A DNA stretch of 64,000 nt from Martelella alba (GCF_006516955.1 NZ_VHLG01000003.1:186001-250000); one strand, 5' to 3'. Counted from the stretch's first letter, positions 1-8,286 are shown. Notes: generated by a model not told the origin, from the letters alone. Numbers and translations: made by a program.

Positions 1-366
1 AAGCGGTGCTGTCGGAATGCCGGCATATTGGGCGGCGAAGGACAGGATGGCGTGGTCGACGCCATTGCCGGACATGATCAGGATCGGCCGCTCCGGCCCG
101 TAGCCACGGCCCACAAGGGCGCTGGCGACCGCGCGCACCATGTCGCTGATTTCGCCATAGCCATGTTCGCGCCAGCCGGCGCCAGCACGTTCTGCCAGAA
201 ACACGCGCGACGGTGCTGTTTTTGCCCAGTGATCAAGCCAGATACCGGTATGGGCGACAACCGGGTTCAGCGGCACATTGGATGTGGCCAGCAACGCCCC
301 GTCGGCCCTTGTCTCAAGATTGACCGAATGCGCGATGAGTGTCAGCTCTTTGGCAAGAACTTCCAT
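1..366 (-). CDS. fcs: Feruloyl-CoA synthetase (partial, N-terminal part)
   Basis: The gene reads leftward and is cut by the window edge, leaving 122 N-terminal codons. The start ATG at 366 has a strong GGGAGGAG ribosome site 6 bases upstream. The protein contains GIWLDHWAKTAPSRVFLAE and, further on, RPILIMSGNGVDHAIL, the layout of the N-terminal domain of feruloyl/hydroxycinnamoyl-CoA synthetases of the AMP-forming acyl-CoA synthetase family. These activate ferulate, p-coumarate or caffeate with ATP and CoA. The AMP-binding and C-terminal domains lie outside the window. It is the last visible gene of a minus-strand operon with a MarR regulator, a TRAP transporter, a hydratase and an SDR, which fits hydroxycinnamate catabolism. 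Exact substrate is inferred. Confidence 0.85.
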   Translation of the reverse strand, partial: MEVLAKELTLIAHSVNLETRADGALLATSNVPLNPVVAHTGIWLDHWAKTAPSRVFLAERAGAGWREHGYGEISDMVRAVASALVGRGYGPERPILIMSGNGVDHAILSFAAQYAGIPTAPL

Positions 367-447
367 GGGTTTCTCCTCCCGGGCAATCCCTCCCCGGATT
401 GCCTTTCATGGTCTTTCAGCAGATGGTCTGAACTGCCCTGAAGCTGC

Positions 448-927
448 TCAGGGGCCAGTGCCAATGCGGCGCAAAAGATCGCGCAGCAAATCCTGTTCAT
501 TCTCGTCAAGCGTTCCGGCAAAGAGTGCCGTTTCATGGTCGCGCACGGTTTGCCGGGCTTTTTCAAACAGGCGCCGGCCCTTCGGTGTGGCCCGCAGCGC
601 ATAGGTGCGGCGGTCGCCGGGAACGCGGTTGCGCGAAATCAGCTCGGCATCTTCCAGCGCATCGACAAGCACGACCATGCCGGAGCGTTCCAGTTTCAGA
701 ACCTGGCTCAGCTGGGTTTGCGAGATATCCGGATTTTCGACAACGACGGACAGGACGGAAAAATCCATGATCTTGAGGCCAAGCGGCTCCAGCACACGGC
801 GCATATCGTCACGGATCAGCAGGAAGGCGCGCTTCATGTTGTAGCCGATGAATTCGCGCAGAATGTCATCGCTGGGCCCTGTGGCGCTGTCCTGCTGCGT
901 GGTTTTCATCTTTGCACTCTCGCTCAT
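448..927 (-). CDS. MarR-family regulator of the hydroxycinnamate operon (HcaR-like)
   Basis: This 159-residue protein has the winged-helix core of MarR regulators: a dimerising N-terminal helix, a recognition region around TQLSQVLKLERSGMVVLVDA, and a wing segment with RVPGDRRTYAL, the conserved D-R-R wing. MarR proteins near hydroxycinnamate genes are usually repressors released by the hydroxycinnamoyl-CoA thioester; an example is HcaR of Agrobacterium. It sits between the TRAP permease gene and fcs in one run of minus-strand genes, so it is probably co-transcribed with its targets. The role is inferred from family and position. A candidate operator is the palindrome at 5671-5684. Confidence 0.8.
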   Translation of the reverse strand: MSESAKMKTTQQDSATGPSDDILREFIGYNMKRAFLLIRDDMRRVLEPLGLKIMDFSVLSVVVENPDISQTQLSQVLKLERSGMVVLVDALEDAELISRNRVPGDRRTYALRATPKGRRLFEKARQTVRDHETALFAGTLDENEQDLLRDLLRRIGTGP

Positions 928-945
928 CGTTTCGCTTTCCTCTTT

Positions 946-2271
946 CTATCGTGCGACCAGATCCACCAGCCAGTAGCTGAGCGCCGGGACGCTGATCAAT
1001 AGGATGATGCGCAGCATCTCCGACAGGATAAAGGGCACCGTGCCGATGAAAATGGAGCGCAGGGGGATGTGTTTCGCCATGGATGAAATGACGAAAAGGT
1101 TCATGCCGACCGGCGGCGTGATCATGCCGACCTCCACCACCACCAGTGTGATGATGCCGAACCAGAGTGCTGTATGTTCCGGCGTCATGCCGAAATCGAG
1201 CGCCATGATGGTCGGGAAGAACACCGGAACCGTCAGCAGGATCATCGACAGGCTGTCCATGACGCAGCCCATGATCAGGTAGAAGACCACGATCGCCAGC
1301 ATCACCGCCATGGGGGAGAGGCCTGCCGTGCCGAACCATGCAGCGACGTCTGTCGGCATGCGGCTGAGCGCGAGCGCGACATTGAAGATATCGGCGCCAA
1401 AGACGATGGCGAAGATCATCGCCGAGGATGCCGCCGTATCGATTAGCGAGCCGACAATATCGCGAAAGCCGAGGCCGCCGGTTGCGACACCGACGATCAG
1501 CGTCAGCACGACGCCGATGGATGCGCCCTCTGCCGGCGTGAAGAAGCCGCCATAAATGCCGCCCAGCACGACGACGAAGATGCCGACGATGTGCCAGATG
1601 CCGAGCGTTGCGCGAATGCGCTGCCGGAAGGGGATCGGGGCATGATCGGGTCCCTGATCGGGGAAAAGCCGGACATAAATGGCAATGGCGATAAAAAAGC
1701 CGATCACGGCCAGCGTTGCGGGAATGGTGGCCGCCAGAAACAGTTTGACGATGTTCTGCTCGGTCAGGAGCGCATAGATGATCAGCACGACCGAAGGCGG
1801 GATCAGGATGCCGAGCGTGCCGCCGGCCGCCAGTGATCCGGCCGAGAGCGCCCCGGCATAGCCATGGCGGCGCATTTCCGGCAGGGCGACGCGGGCCATG
1901 GTCGAGGCAGTCGCCAGCGACGATCCCGAGATCGAGCCGAACATGGCGCAACCGGCAACGGCCGCCATTGCGAGCCCGCCGCGGAAATGGCCGACCCAGG
2001 CATTGGAGGCGGAAAACAGTCGCGCCGAAATGCCGGAACGGGTGGCGATATGGCCCATCAGGATAAAAAGCGGCACGATCGCAAGCTCATAGGACGTGAA
2101 CTTGTCGACCCAGGCGGTATCGATGTAAAAAAGCAGGCTTTGCGGCGTCGACAGCAGCATGTAGCCGACGGCTCCGACCCCGCCCATGGCAAGCGCGATC
2201 GGCATGCGCAGGAAGATCAACGCCAGCAGCACGGCAATCATCAATATGGCAATCACCATCGGTGTCATCAC
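946..2271 (-). CDS. TRAP transporter large permease subunit (DctM family)
   Basis: The 441-residue protein is hydrophobic throughout, as expected of the 12-helix DctM subunit of tripartite ATP-independent periplasmic transporters. Family features visible are GSISGSSLATASTMARVALP, a GTLGILIPPSVVLIIY segment and a MITPPVGMNLFVIS segment near the C-terminus. It forms the Na+-coupled translocation channel in the inner membrane. Its start overlaps the stop of the DctQ gene by 4 bases, so the two are translationally coupled. With hydroxycinnamate genes on both sides, the substrate is probably an aromatic acid such as p-coumarate or ferulate, by inference. Confidence 0.92.
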   Translation of the reverse strand: MMTPMVIAILMIAVLLALIFLRMPIALAMGGVGAVGYMLLSTPQSLLFYIDTAWVDKFTSYELAIVPLFILMGHIATRSGISARLFSASNAWVGHFRGGLAMAAVAGCAMFGSISGSSLATASTMARVALPEMRRHGYAGALSAGSLAAGGTLGILIPPSVVLIIYALLTEQNIVKLFLAATIPATLAVIGFFIAIAIYVRLFPDQGPDHAPIPFRQRIRATLGIWHIVGIFVVVLGGIYGGFFTPAEGASIGVVLTLIVGVATGGLGFRDIVGSLIDTAASSAMIFAIVFGADIFNVALALSRMPTDVAAWFGTAGLSPMAVMLAIVVFYLIMGCVMDSLSMILLTVPVFFPTIMALDFGMTPEHTALWFGIITLVVVEVGMITPPVGMNLFVISSMAKHIPLRSIFIGTVPFILSEMLRIILLISVPALSYWLVDLVAR

Positions 2272-2819
2272 GACACCTCCGTCATCTGTGAGACCGGCTG
2301 GCGCGCGCGCAGATCGTCAATCCCGGTCGAAAGTGCGATGATCGCTGAAAGGCCGGTTCCGATGACGGCTGGCAGATAGATCATCCAGACCGGGAAATTC
2401 AACAGCATGGTTCTGTCGCCATAATCGAGCATGGTCTGCATGCCGTGGAAGAGCCGCCAGCTCAAGATGGCCCAGGCGAGCGCAAACAGCAGCGTCCAGA
2501 GCCCATCCAGGCGGCGCTGGCCACGTGTGGGCATCCATGCAGTGAACAGATCCACCATCACATGGCCCTTGCTGTACTGGCACAGCGGCAGAAACAGTGA
2601 CGCACAGGCGGCGCAGACGAGCTGCATGGCCTCGAAATCGCCGCGTATGCCGCCAAGTCCGAGCGCGCGCAGCAGAACCGAGATGGAAACCATGATTGCA
2701 GCGGCGAAGGCGGCAAAGCCGCCAAGGCCCGCCGAAACAAGGCTGAGCCGGTAGAGCCAGAGGAAGCGGGGGGTGTCAGCCCCCGCCGCCTTCATATCGG
2801 CTGGTCTGGTCTCAGCCAT
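2268..2819 (-). CDS. TRAP transporter small permease subunit (DctQ family)
   Basis: This 183-residue protein has four predicted membrane segments, the usual size and topology of DctQ. It ends in a cytoplasmic tail. The last segments carry LLNFPVWMIYLPAVIGTGLSAI, with the W-x-x-Y-x-P pattern typical of the family. DctQ partners with DctM and is required for transport. The gene lies 3 bases after the binding-protein gene and overlaps the DctM gene by 4 bases, so the P-Q-M genes are one transcriptional unit. Confidence 0.9.
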   Translation of the reverse strand: MAETRPADMKAAGADTPRFLWLYRLSLVSAGLGGFAAFAAAIMVSISVLLRALGLGGIRGDFEAMQLVCAACASLFLPLCQYSKGHVMVDLFTAWMPTRGQRRLDGLWTLLFALAWAILSWRLFHGMQTMLDYGDRTMLLNFPVWMIYLPAVIGTGLSAIIALSTGIDDLRARQPVSQMTEVS

Positions 2820-2822
2820 TGT

Positions 2823-3872
2823 TCAGCCCTGATCCAGCAGTTCATTGGCACGCTTCAAAATCGCCGCGCCGTCATAGCCCTTGTCATCGAGCTTCTTCTG
2901 CCAGGCGGTGACGATCGGTTCGGATGCCGCGCGCCACATCTCGATTTCCTCACTCGGGATCTCGACAATCGTATTGCCATTCGCCTCCACCACAGCCTTG
3001 CCGGCGGCCTCGAACTGATCGAAGTTCTCGCCCATGCGTTTCGAAAGCGCCGGGCCGGAATGATCGTCGATCACCTTGCGCAGATCATCGGACAGCCCCT
3101 CATAGCGCCGCTCGTTCATCACCAGGGCAAAGGTGTTGGTGTAAAGGCCGCGGGCCGCGGGGGCGGGGGCGGCAGAGAAATCGGTCAGCTCCTGCAGCTT
3201 GAAGGCCGGGACCACCTCATAGGGCAGGCAGCAACCGTCAATCACGCCATTGGAAAGCCCGACCACCATCTCCGTGACCGGGAAGAAGACGACATCGGCG
3301 CCAAGCTCGGTCAGAAGAGCGCCGGTGGACTGGTTGGGTGCGCGCAGTTTCCGCCCTGCCATATCGGCCTTGGACAGGATCGGCGTTTCACGCGTGTGCA
3401 GCTTGCCGCCGGCATGGGTGTGGAAGGCGAGCGGCGTCATGCCCTTGTATTCGGCCATGCCGAACTCACGCATCAACTGATCCATGACCACCGATGTCTT
3501 GGCCGCATCCGTCACCATGAAGGGCAGGGCCAACGTTTCTGCCACCGGATAGCGGTCGGGTGTATAGACCGGTAGCGTCCAGGCAATGTCGACAATGCCC
3601 TGGCGCGCCTGATCGGCAAGCTGGGGCGGGGCGCCGCCAAGCTGCATCGAGGGATAGATCTGCACTTCGATCGCGCCCCCCGATGCATCGGCGAGTTCAG
3701 CAGCCCAGATCTCGAAGAAATTCTTCTGGATTGGCGCCACGGCCGGCAAAAAGTGATGCAGTTTCAGTGTCACCTCAGCCGCATGGGCCTGGCGCAGAAA
3801 GGCGGGCGCTGCAAGCGTCGCGCCCAGGGCTGCAAGCGCCGTGCGGCGCGTCATTTTCATGCTGTTCGTCAT
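2823..3872 (-). CDS. TRAP transporter periplasmic solute-binding protein (DctP family)
   Basis: The chosen start at 3872 follows GGGAGGAG and gives 349 residues; a longer open frame upstream has no good ribosome site. The N-terminus has a signal peptide with a twin-arginine pair (MKMTRRTALAALGATLAAP, ending near AHA), so Tat or Sec export is possible. The mature part has DctP features, including LRAPNQSTGALLTELGADVV and PYEVVPAFKLQELTDF. It captures the ligand in the periplasm for the DctQM permease. The conserved arginine in the KLRAPN region is the usual carboxylate ligand of this family, which agrees with an organic-acid substrate. Confidence 0.9.
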   Translation of the reverse strand: MTNSMKMTRRTALAALGATLAAPAFLRQAHAAEVTLKLHHFLPAVAPIQKNFFEIWAAELADASGGAIEVQIYPSMQLGGAPPQLADQARQGIVDIAWTLPVYTPDRYPVAETLALPFMVTDAAKTSVVMDQLMREFGMAEYKGMTPLAFHTHAGGKLHTRETPILSKADMAGRKLRAPNQSTGALLTELGADVVFFPVTEMVVGLSNGVIDGCCLPYEVVPAFKLQELTDFSAAPAPAARGLYTNTFALVMNERRYEGLSDDLRKVIDDHSGPALSKRMGENFDQFEAAGKAVVEANGNTIVEIPSEEIEMWRAASEPIVTAWQKKLDDKGYDGAAILKRANELLDQG

Positions 3873-4048
3873 GTCGGTACTCCTCCCAGAACCGGTTGAT
3901 CCGAAACCTCCGCTGCCCGCCCGGGCAAAACAGGGACTTCGGCATGTCGAATCCGCGCAGTCTTTTGGATGACAGGCAAAGCGCGTCTCCATCTGCTGCA
4001 GCGGGCATGCGTCCCGGCCTCTCCTCTAGGCCGGGCTTGCGGATCGGC

Positions 4049-4837
4049 CTAACGAAAGACCGGTGCGCGTTTTTCCAGAAATGCGTTGAGGCCCTCCTCG
4101 GCATCAGCGCTCGTCTGGGAAAGGGCAGCGCAGAGGCTTTCGGTGAAAAGCCCGTCCGCGCGCGACATATCGGAGATCCGGCTGATCGCCTGGATCATCA
4201 TGTAATTCGAGAGCCCGGCATTTCGGGCGATCCTGCCAGCGAGTTTGCGGGCCAGGTCCATCGCCTCGCCATCGCCGACGCTGTAATGGGTCAGGCCGAG
4301 GCGCAGACCGTCCTCCGCGCCATATTTGCGGCCCGTCAGCATCATTTCGCGCATCCGGTCGGCGCCGAGAATGCGGCCGACGCCGACGGTTGCGCCGCCG
4401 CCGACAAAGATGCCGCGCATGCCTTCCGGCAGCTGGAAAATCGTCGAGGGTTCGGCAATGCGGACATGGGTGGCCGAGGCCAGCTCCAGCCCGCCGCCGA
4501 TCACTGCGCCAAACATGGCCGAGACCACCGGCAGGCCGGAAAACTGGATCAGTTCCATCACCCGGTGCCAGTTGCGGGAGTGATACATGGTCGTTTCGGC
4601 ATCACGCGCAACATGTTCGGAAAGATCGAGCCCGGAGCAATAATGACCTCCGGCCCCCGTCAGGATCACCACCCGCACCGCTTTCGGCGGGGCCGAAAAG
4701 AACCGGTCAAGCGCTTCGAGTAGCGTATCGCACATGGCGTTGCGCTTTTCCGGACGGTTCATCGTCAGGGTCGCTACCGGCCCGTCAATCTCGATCTTCA
4801 GTGTGTCGGATGTTTCCATGTCCGCTTCTCTTTTCAT
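4049..4837 (-). CDS. Enoyl-CoA hydratase/isomerase family protein
   Basis: The 262-residue crotonase-fold protein has the N-terminal VATLTMNRPEKRNAM strand, the first oxyanion-hole segment GGHYCSGLDLSEH and the second in MFGAVIGGGLELASATHVRI. An alternative start at 4819 is preceded by AAGAGAAG and would give 256 residues; I cannot decide between them. Between a TRAP transporter and an SDR in a feruloyl-CoA synthetase operon, it most likely hydrates the side-chain double bond of p-coumaroyl- or feruloyl-CoA. With a dehydrogenase beside it rather than a vanillin dehydrogenase, a beta-oxidative route is favoured over direct retro-aldol release of the aldehyde. Confidence 0.85.
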   Translation of the reverse strand: MKREADMETSDTLKIEIDGPVATLTMNRPEKRNAMCDTLLEALDRFFSAPPKAVRVVILTGAGGHYCSGLDLSEHVARDAETTMYHSRNWHRVMELIQFSGLPVVSAMFGAVIGGGLELASATHVRIAEPSTIFQLPEGMRGIFVGGGATVGVGRILGADRMREMMLTGRKYGAEDGLRLGLTHYSVGDGEAMDLARKLAGRIARNAGLSNYMMIQAISRISDMSRADGLFTESLCAALSQTSADAEEGLNAFLEKRAPVFR

Positions 4838-4843
4838 TCCGTT

Positions 4844-5608
4844 TCATTTCGGCGGCATGCGGGCCGCAGCATCCAGCCGGATCACCGAGCCGTTCAGCAT
4901 CGGATTGTCGATGATCTGCTCGACAAGCCGGGCATATTCGTCCGGCAGCCCCATGCGCGAGGGAAAGGGCACGGATTTCAGGATCTCCGCGCGGATATCG
5001 TCTGGCAATCCGGCGCTCATTCGGGTCTCGAACAGGCCCGGCGCTATCGTCATCACCCGGATGCCGAAACGGGCCAGTTCGCGCGCCGCCGGCAGGGTCA
5101 TGGAAGCCACACCGCCCTTTGAAGCGGCATAGGCGGCCTGGCCGATCTGCCCATCCTCATAGGCAACGGAGGCTGTGTTGATGATCACGCCGCGCGCGCC
5201 ATCCTCATCGATTGTTTCCGCCGCTGCCATCGCCCGGGCACAGATATTCATCACCGTATAGGTGCCGATCAGATTGACCCGCACAGCCTGTTCAAATGGC
5301 GCGACCGTCAGAGCACCATCGCGCGGCAGGATACGGCTTGCCGTGCCAATCCCGGCGCAGGACACGACAATGCGCGGCACGCCAAGGGCCGAACTGGACT
5401 CCGCAACAATTGCCTCAATCCGGGCGCTGTCGGCCACGTCAGCGGCAAAGCCTATCCCGCCTGTTGCCTCAGCCGTCTTCTCTGCTGCATTGGCTGACAG
5501 GTCGATTGCGATTATTTTCGCGCCTTTTGCTGCAAGCCTTGACGCGGTGGTCGCACCAAGTCCGCTTCCGGCGCCGGTGACAAGTGCCACGCTGCCTTCG
5601 ATCTGCAT
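4844..5608 (-). CDS. SDR-family 3-hydroxyacyl-CoA dehydrogenase
   Basis: Starting at 5608, right after GGGAGGAGAT, the protein has 254 residues. It has the NAD-binding GAGSGLG motif, the CAG motif, NTASVAYEDGQIGQAAYAASK with the catalytic S and Y-x3-K, and APGLFETRM. The overall pattern is that of type 2 (HSD17B10-like) 3-hydroxyacyl-CoA dehydrogenases. It would oxidise the hydrated hydroxycinnamoyl-CoA to the beta-keto thioester. Being first in the minus-strand operon, it probably defines the promoter-proximal end. Agrobacterium fabrum has a comparable beta-oxidative hydroxycinnamate pathway. The thiolase and thioesterase that would complete it are not visible here. Confidence 0.85.
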   Translation of the reverse strand: MQIEGSVALVTGAGSGLGATTASRLAAKGAKIIAIDLSANAAEKTAEATGGIGFAADVADSARIEAIVAESSSALGVPRIVVSCAGIGTASRILPRDGALTVAPFEQAVRVNLIGTYTVMNICARAMAAAETIDEDGARGVIINTASVAYEDGQIGQAAYAASKGGVASMTLPAARELARFGIRVMTIAPGLFETRMSAGLPDDIRAEILKSVPFPSRMGLPDEYARLVEQIIDNPMLNGSVIRLDAAARMPPK

Positions 5609-5657
5609 ATCTCCTCCCGGTCTCCTCAATTTGAGATTAGAGGGTGAATTAATTGTT

Positions 5658-5686
5658 TTGTCAATGAACAGTTATTGGAATAACAT
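5658..5686 (+). promoter_or_regulatory. Candidate sigma-70 promoter for pobA
   Basis: A TTGTCA hexamer at 5658-5663 and TAACAT at 5681-5686 are separated by 17 bases, close to the consensus. They lie about 45 bases upstream of the pobA start in the 123-base divergent region. The palindrome at 5671-5684 covers the spacer and the -10 box. The assignment rests on sequence only. Confidence 0.5.
5671..5684. promoter_or_regulatory. Palindromic operator candidate between the hydroxycinnamate operon and pobA
   Basis: GTTATT-GG-AATAAC is a perfect 6-base inverted repeat with a 2-base centre, within the size range for a winged-helix dimer. It overlaps the candidate pobA -10 box and lies upstream of the divergent SDR gene. 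The MarR protein encoded at 448-927 is the obvious candidate ligand, but PcaQ or an unlinked regulator is possible. Confidence 0.4.
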
Positions 5687-5731
5687 ATTTTCCCGTAAGG
5701 GAGAGACATGCATGAAAGGGAGGAGACTTTC

Positions 5732-6901
5732 ATGAAAACCGAAGTCGCTATCATCGGCGGCGGACCGTCCGGCCTGCTGCTGTCACAGATCTTAAACCGC
5801 AATGGCATATCGACCGTCATTCTGGAGCGGTCGTCGCGCGCCCATGTTCTGTCGCGCATCCGTGCCGGCATCATCGAATGGGGGGCGGTTGAACTTTTCC
5901 GGGCGGCGGGTGTCGGCACACGCATGGATCGCGAGGGCATGCCCCATGATGGCTGTGTTCTGTCAGATGACGAACTTGCCGTCAGGATCGATTTCGAGGA
6001 ACTCACCGGCCGCAGGGTCATGGTCTATGGCCAGACGGAGATTACCGCCGACCTTTATGAGGCCCAGGATGCGATTGGCACGCCGATCTTTCATGGTGTC
6101 GAGGATGTTGTCATCGAAGACATGCTGTCGTCACGCCCGGCGGTCAGCTTCACTGTGGAGGGGGAACGGCGTCGGCTTGAATGTGCCTTTATCGCAGGCT
6201 GTGATGGTTTCCATGGCGTGTCGCGGCAGGTGATCCCGGCGGCAAAACGCCGTGAATTCGAGCGGGTCTATCCTTTTGGCTGGCTTGGCCTGCTGGCGCA
6301 TACGCCGCCGGCCCATGAGGAACTGATCTATGCCGGATCCGAGCGTGGCTTCGCGCTGGCGTCGATGCGCGGCCAGACGCTGAGCCGCTATTATATCCAG
6401 GTTCCGCTTGCCGACCGGCCGGACGACTGGAGCGATGCGGCCTTCTGGGACGAGCTGAAACGGCGGCTCCCGGCGGAAACGGCGAAAGAGCTGGTTACCG
6501 GTCCATCCATTGAAAAAAGCATCGCGCCATTGCGCTCTTTCGTGTCGGAACCTTTGCGCTACGGGAACCTGTTTCTGGTGGGCGATGCCGCTCATATCGT
6601 CCCGCCAACGGGTGCCAAGGGGCTGAACCTTGCTGTCTCTGACGTCTATTATCTCTCGGAGGCTCTGGTTTCGGCGCTTAAGCATCGGGACTGCAGGGGC
6701 ATCGATGCCTATTCGGCGCGCGCGCTTGCCCGGATCTGGAACGCCATGCGCTTCAGCTGGCAGATGACGCTGATGCTGCATCGCTTTGATGGTGAGGACA
6801 CATTTGCCGCCGCCATGCGCAAGGCGACCTTCATGCATCTTCAGCGCTCCGAGACGGCAAGGCGCGATCTCGCCGAAAACTATATCGGGCTTGCCTATTG
6901 A
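5732..6901 (+). CDS. pobA: 4-hydroxybenzoate 3-monooxygenase
   Basis: The start at 5732 follows GGGAGGAG and gives 389 residues, the normal PobA length. It is a class A flavoprotein hydroxylase: FAD Rossmann motif GGGPSG at residues 9-14, the PobA-type RIRAGIIEWG segment, and the second FAD motif GDAAHIVPPTGAKGLNLA near residue 285. It converts 4-hydroxybenzoate to protocatechuate with NADPH and O2 in the cytoplasm. 4-Hydroxybenzoate is the expected product of p-coumarate side-chain degradation by the divergent operon, and protocatechuate feeds the pca genes immediately downstream. The 3' end overlaps the convergent pcaQ stop by 7 bases. Confidence 0.96.
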   Translation: MKTEVAIIGGGPSGLLLSQILNRNGISTVILERSSRAHVLSRIRAGIIEWGAVELFRAAGVGTRMDREGMPHDGCVLSDDELAVRIDFEELTGRRVMVYGQTEITADLYEAQDAIGTPIFHGVEDVVIEDMLSSRPAVSFTVEGERRRLECAFIAGCDGFHGVSRQVIPAAKRREFERVYPFGWLGLLAHTPPAHEELIYAGSERGFALASMRGQTLSRYYIQVPLADRPDDWSDAAFWDELKRRLPAETAKELVTGPSIEKSIAPLRSFVSEPLRYGNLFLVGDAAHIVPPTGAKGLNLAVSDVYYLSEALVSALKHRDCRGIDAYSARALARIWNAMRFSWQMTLMLHRFDGEDTFAAAMRKATFMHLQRSETARRDLAENYIGLAY

Positions 6902-7812
6902 TGGCCGGTGTGCTCCGCCGCCCTGACCAGCGCCTCGAGGAACAGCCGCTGCTCGGGGCTTGCGGTGCTGTTCATCCGCATCGATACGCCGACCGGGCCA
7001 CTGAGAAGATTGTCTTCAATGGCCATTTTCGTGAGCAGGCCGCGCGACAGTTCATCGCGCACGACGCCTTCGGAAATGAACCAGACCGTGTCGGACAAGA
7101 GCACGACGCGGCGGCCGAAAGAGAGGCTGACGCTCTCGAAGGCTGGTTCGGGCCGCGTCAGGCCAACGGAATGAAGATAGGCGCTGACGAGCGGCGCGAT
7201 CACCGCGCCCGGTGGCGGCAGCATCAGCGGGAAGGCGGCAAGGGCCGTGGCATCGGGTGCCTTTCCGGCGAGCGGATGGCCGGGCCGGACGACGGCGATG
7301 ATCGGCTCGCTTGCCAGCGGGCGGAAGGACAGGCCTTCCATCACCTGGGCGCTTGCCATGCGGCCGACGACCATATCGAGTGCCCCTTCGCGCAGCTGCG
7401 ACAGCAACAGCCAGTTCGGCCCGGTTGTTACCCGCAGCATGCATTCCGGCGCCGTGTCGTGAAGGTTGAGGGCGGCGCGTGGCACCAGATCGGTCGAAGC
7501 GGTCGGCAGGGCGCCGATGATCAGCCTGGTGCGCCGCACCGGATGTTCACGCACCAGATCTTCCGCCCGGCCGAGATCGATAAAGGCAGCGCCGACATGC
7601 TGCTGAAATGTCTTGCCCGCCGGTGTCAGCGTCAGGCGGCGCGAACTGCGCGCAAACAGGGTCACTTTGAGGATGTCCTCCAGTTCCCTGATCGTTTTCG
7701 ATGCGGCCGGCTGGCTGACATGAAGGGCGGTTGCCGCAGCACTCAGCGATCCGCCACGGGCGGTTTCGAGAAAGCAGCGCAGATGGCGCATGCGAATGCG
7801 GGGGTCAATCAT
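6895..7812 (-). CDS. pcaQ: LysR-family activator of pca genes, PcaQ
   Basis: The start at 7812 (MIDPRIRMRHLRCFLE) gives 305 residues. The N-terminal HTH contains SLSAAATALHVSQPAASKTI; the C-terminal part is a LysR effector-binding domain with LIIGALPTASTDLVPRA. This matches PcaQ, which activates pca genes in response to beta-carboxy-cis,cis-muconate or a related intermediate. The gene is divergent from pcaC, and the exact PcaQ operator lies 3 bases upstream of this start, so the identification has independent support from DNA and protein. It would bind its own promoter region and likely autoregulates. Confidence 0.95.
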   Translation of the reverse strand: MIDPRIRMRHLRCFLETARGGSLSAAATALHVSQPAASKTIRELEDILKVTLFARSSRRLTLTPAGKTFQQHVGAAFIDLGRAEDLVREHPVRRTRLIIGALPTASTDLVPRAALNLHDTAPECMLRVTTGPNWLLLSQLREGALDMVVGRMASAQVMEGLSFRPLASEPIIAVVRPGHPLAGKAPDATALAAFPLMLPPPGAVIAPLVSAYLHSVGLTRPEPAFESVSLSFGRRVVLLSDTVWFISEGVVRDELSRGLLTKMAIEDNLLSGPVGVSMRMNSTASPEQRLFLEALVRAAEHTGHQ

Positions 7813-7814
7813 GC

Positions 7815-7830
7815 TTAACCTATGGGTTAT
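7815..7830. promoter_or_regulatory. PcaQ operator, ATAACC-N4-GGTTAA
   Basis: Read on the minus strand the site is ATAACC-CATA-GGTTAA, an exact match to the consensus reported for PcaQ in Sinorhizobium meliloti. It lies in the 87-base gap between pcaQ and pcaC, 70 bases before the pcaC start, as expected for a LysR recognition site controlling a divergent pair. Confidence 0.85.
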
Positions 7831-7899
7831 GTATTTTTCCGATAAATATAATTTTTTGGGCCAGGTTTCCATGGCAAAACGAATGCGGAGGAGAAAGTC

Positions 7900-8286
7900 A
7901 TGACTAACCGTTATGCCAATGGCATGCGGGTCCGCCGTGCCGTGCTGGGAGACGCGCATGTTGAGCGCGCCGAGGCGGCAAGGACACCGCTTGACGATGC
8001 GTTTCAGACCCTGATTACCGAAAGTGCCTGGGGCAATGTCTGGGCCTCGGATGCGATCAGCCGGCGCGAGCGTTCCATGCTGACACTCGCCCTTCTGGCG
8101 GCGACCGGCAATTTCGATGAAATCCCGATGCACATCCGGGCGACACGCCGCACCGGCGCGAGTCCGCAGGATGTGGTGGAAGCCTTTCAGCACGTGGCGA
8201 TCTATGCCGGCGTGCCGCGCGCCAACCACGCGCTGAAACTGGCAAAGGCAACCTTTGCCGCGATGGAGGAGGAAGATAATGACTGA
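7900..8286 (+). CDS. pcaC: 4-carboxymuconolactone decarboxylase
   Basis: This 128-residue protein has the carboxymuconolactone decarboxylase fold, with RRERSMLTLALLAATG and MHIRATRRTGASPQDVVEAF, typical of PcaC. It decarboxylates 4-carboxymuconolactone to the 3-oxoadipate enol-lactone. It is the first gene of the operon. In Sinorhizobium and Agrobacterium pcaD precedes pcaC in this position, and it is absent here. The 3' end overlaps pcaH by 8 bases, and the pcaH ribosome site GGAGGAAG lies inside pcaC. Confidence 0.95.
   Translation: MTNRYANGMRVRRAVLGDAHVERAEAARTPLDDAFQTLITESAWGNVWASDAISRRERSMLTLALLAATGNFDEIPMHIRATRRTGASPQDVVEAFQHVAIYAGVPRANHALKLAKATFAAMEEEDND

Noticed and set aside
3873-3992. 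N-terminal extension of the TRAP binding protein to an ATG at 3992
   Set aside because: The extra 40 residues are Cys/Ser/Gly-rich and would bury the signal peptide; GGGAGGAG directly precedes the ATG at 3872.
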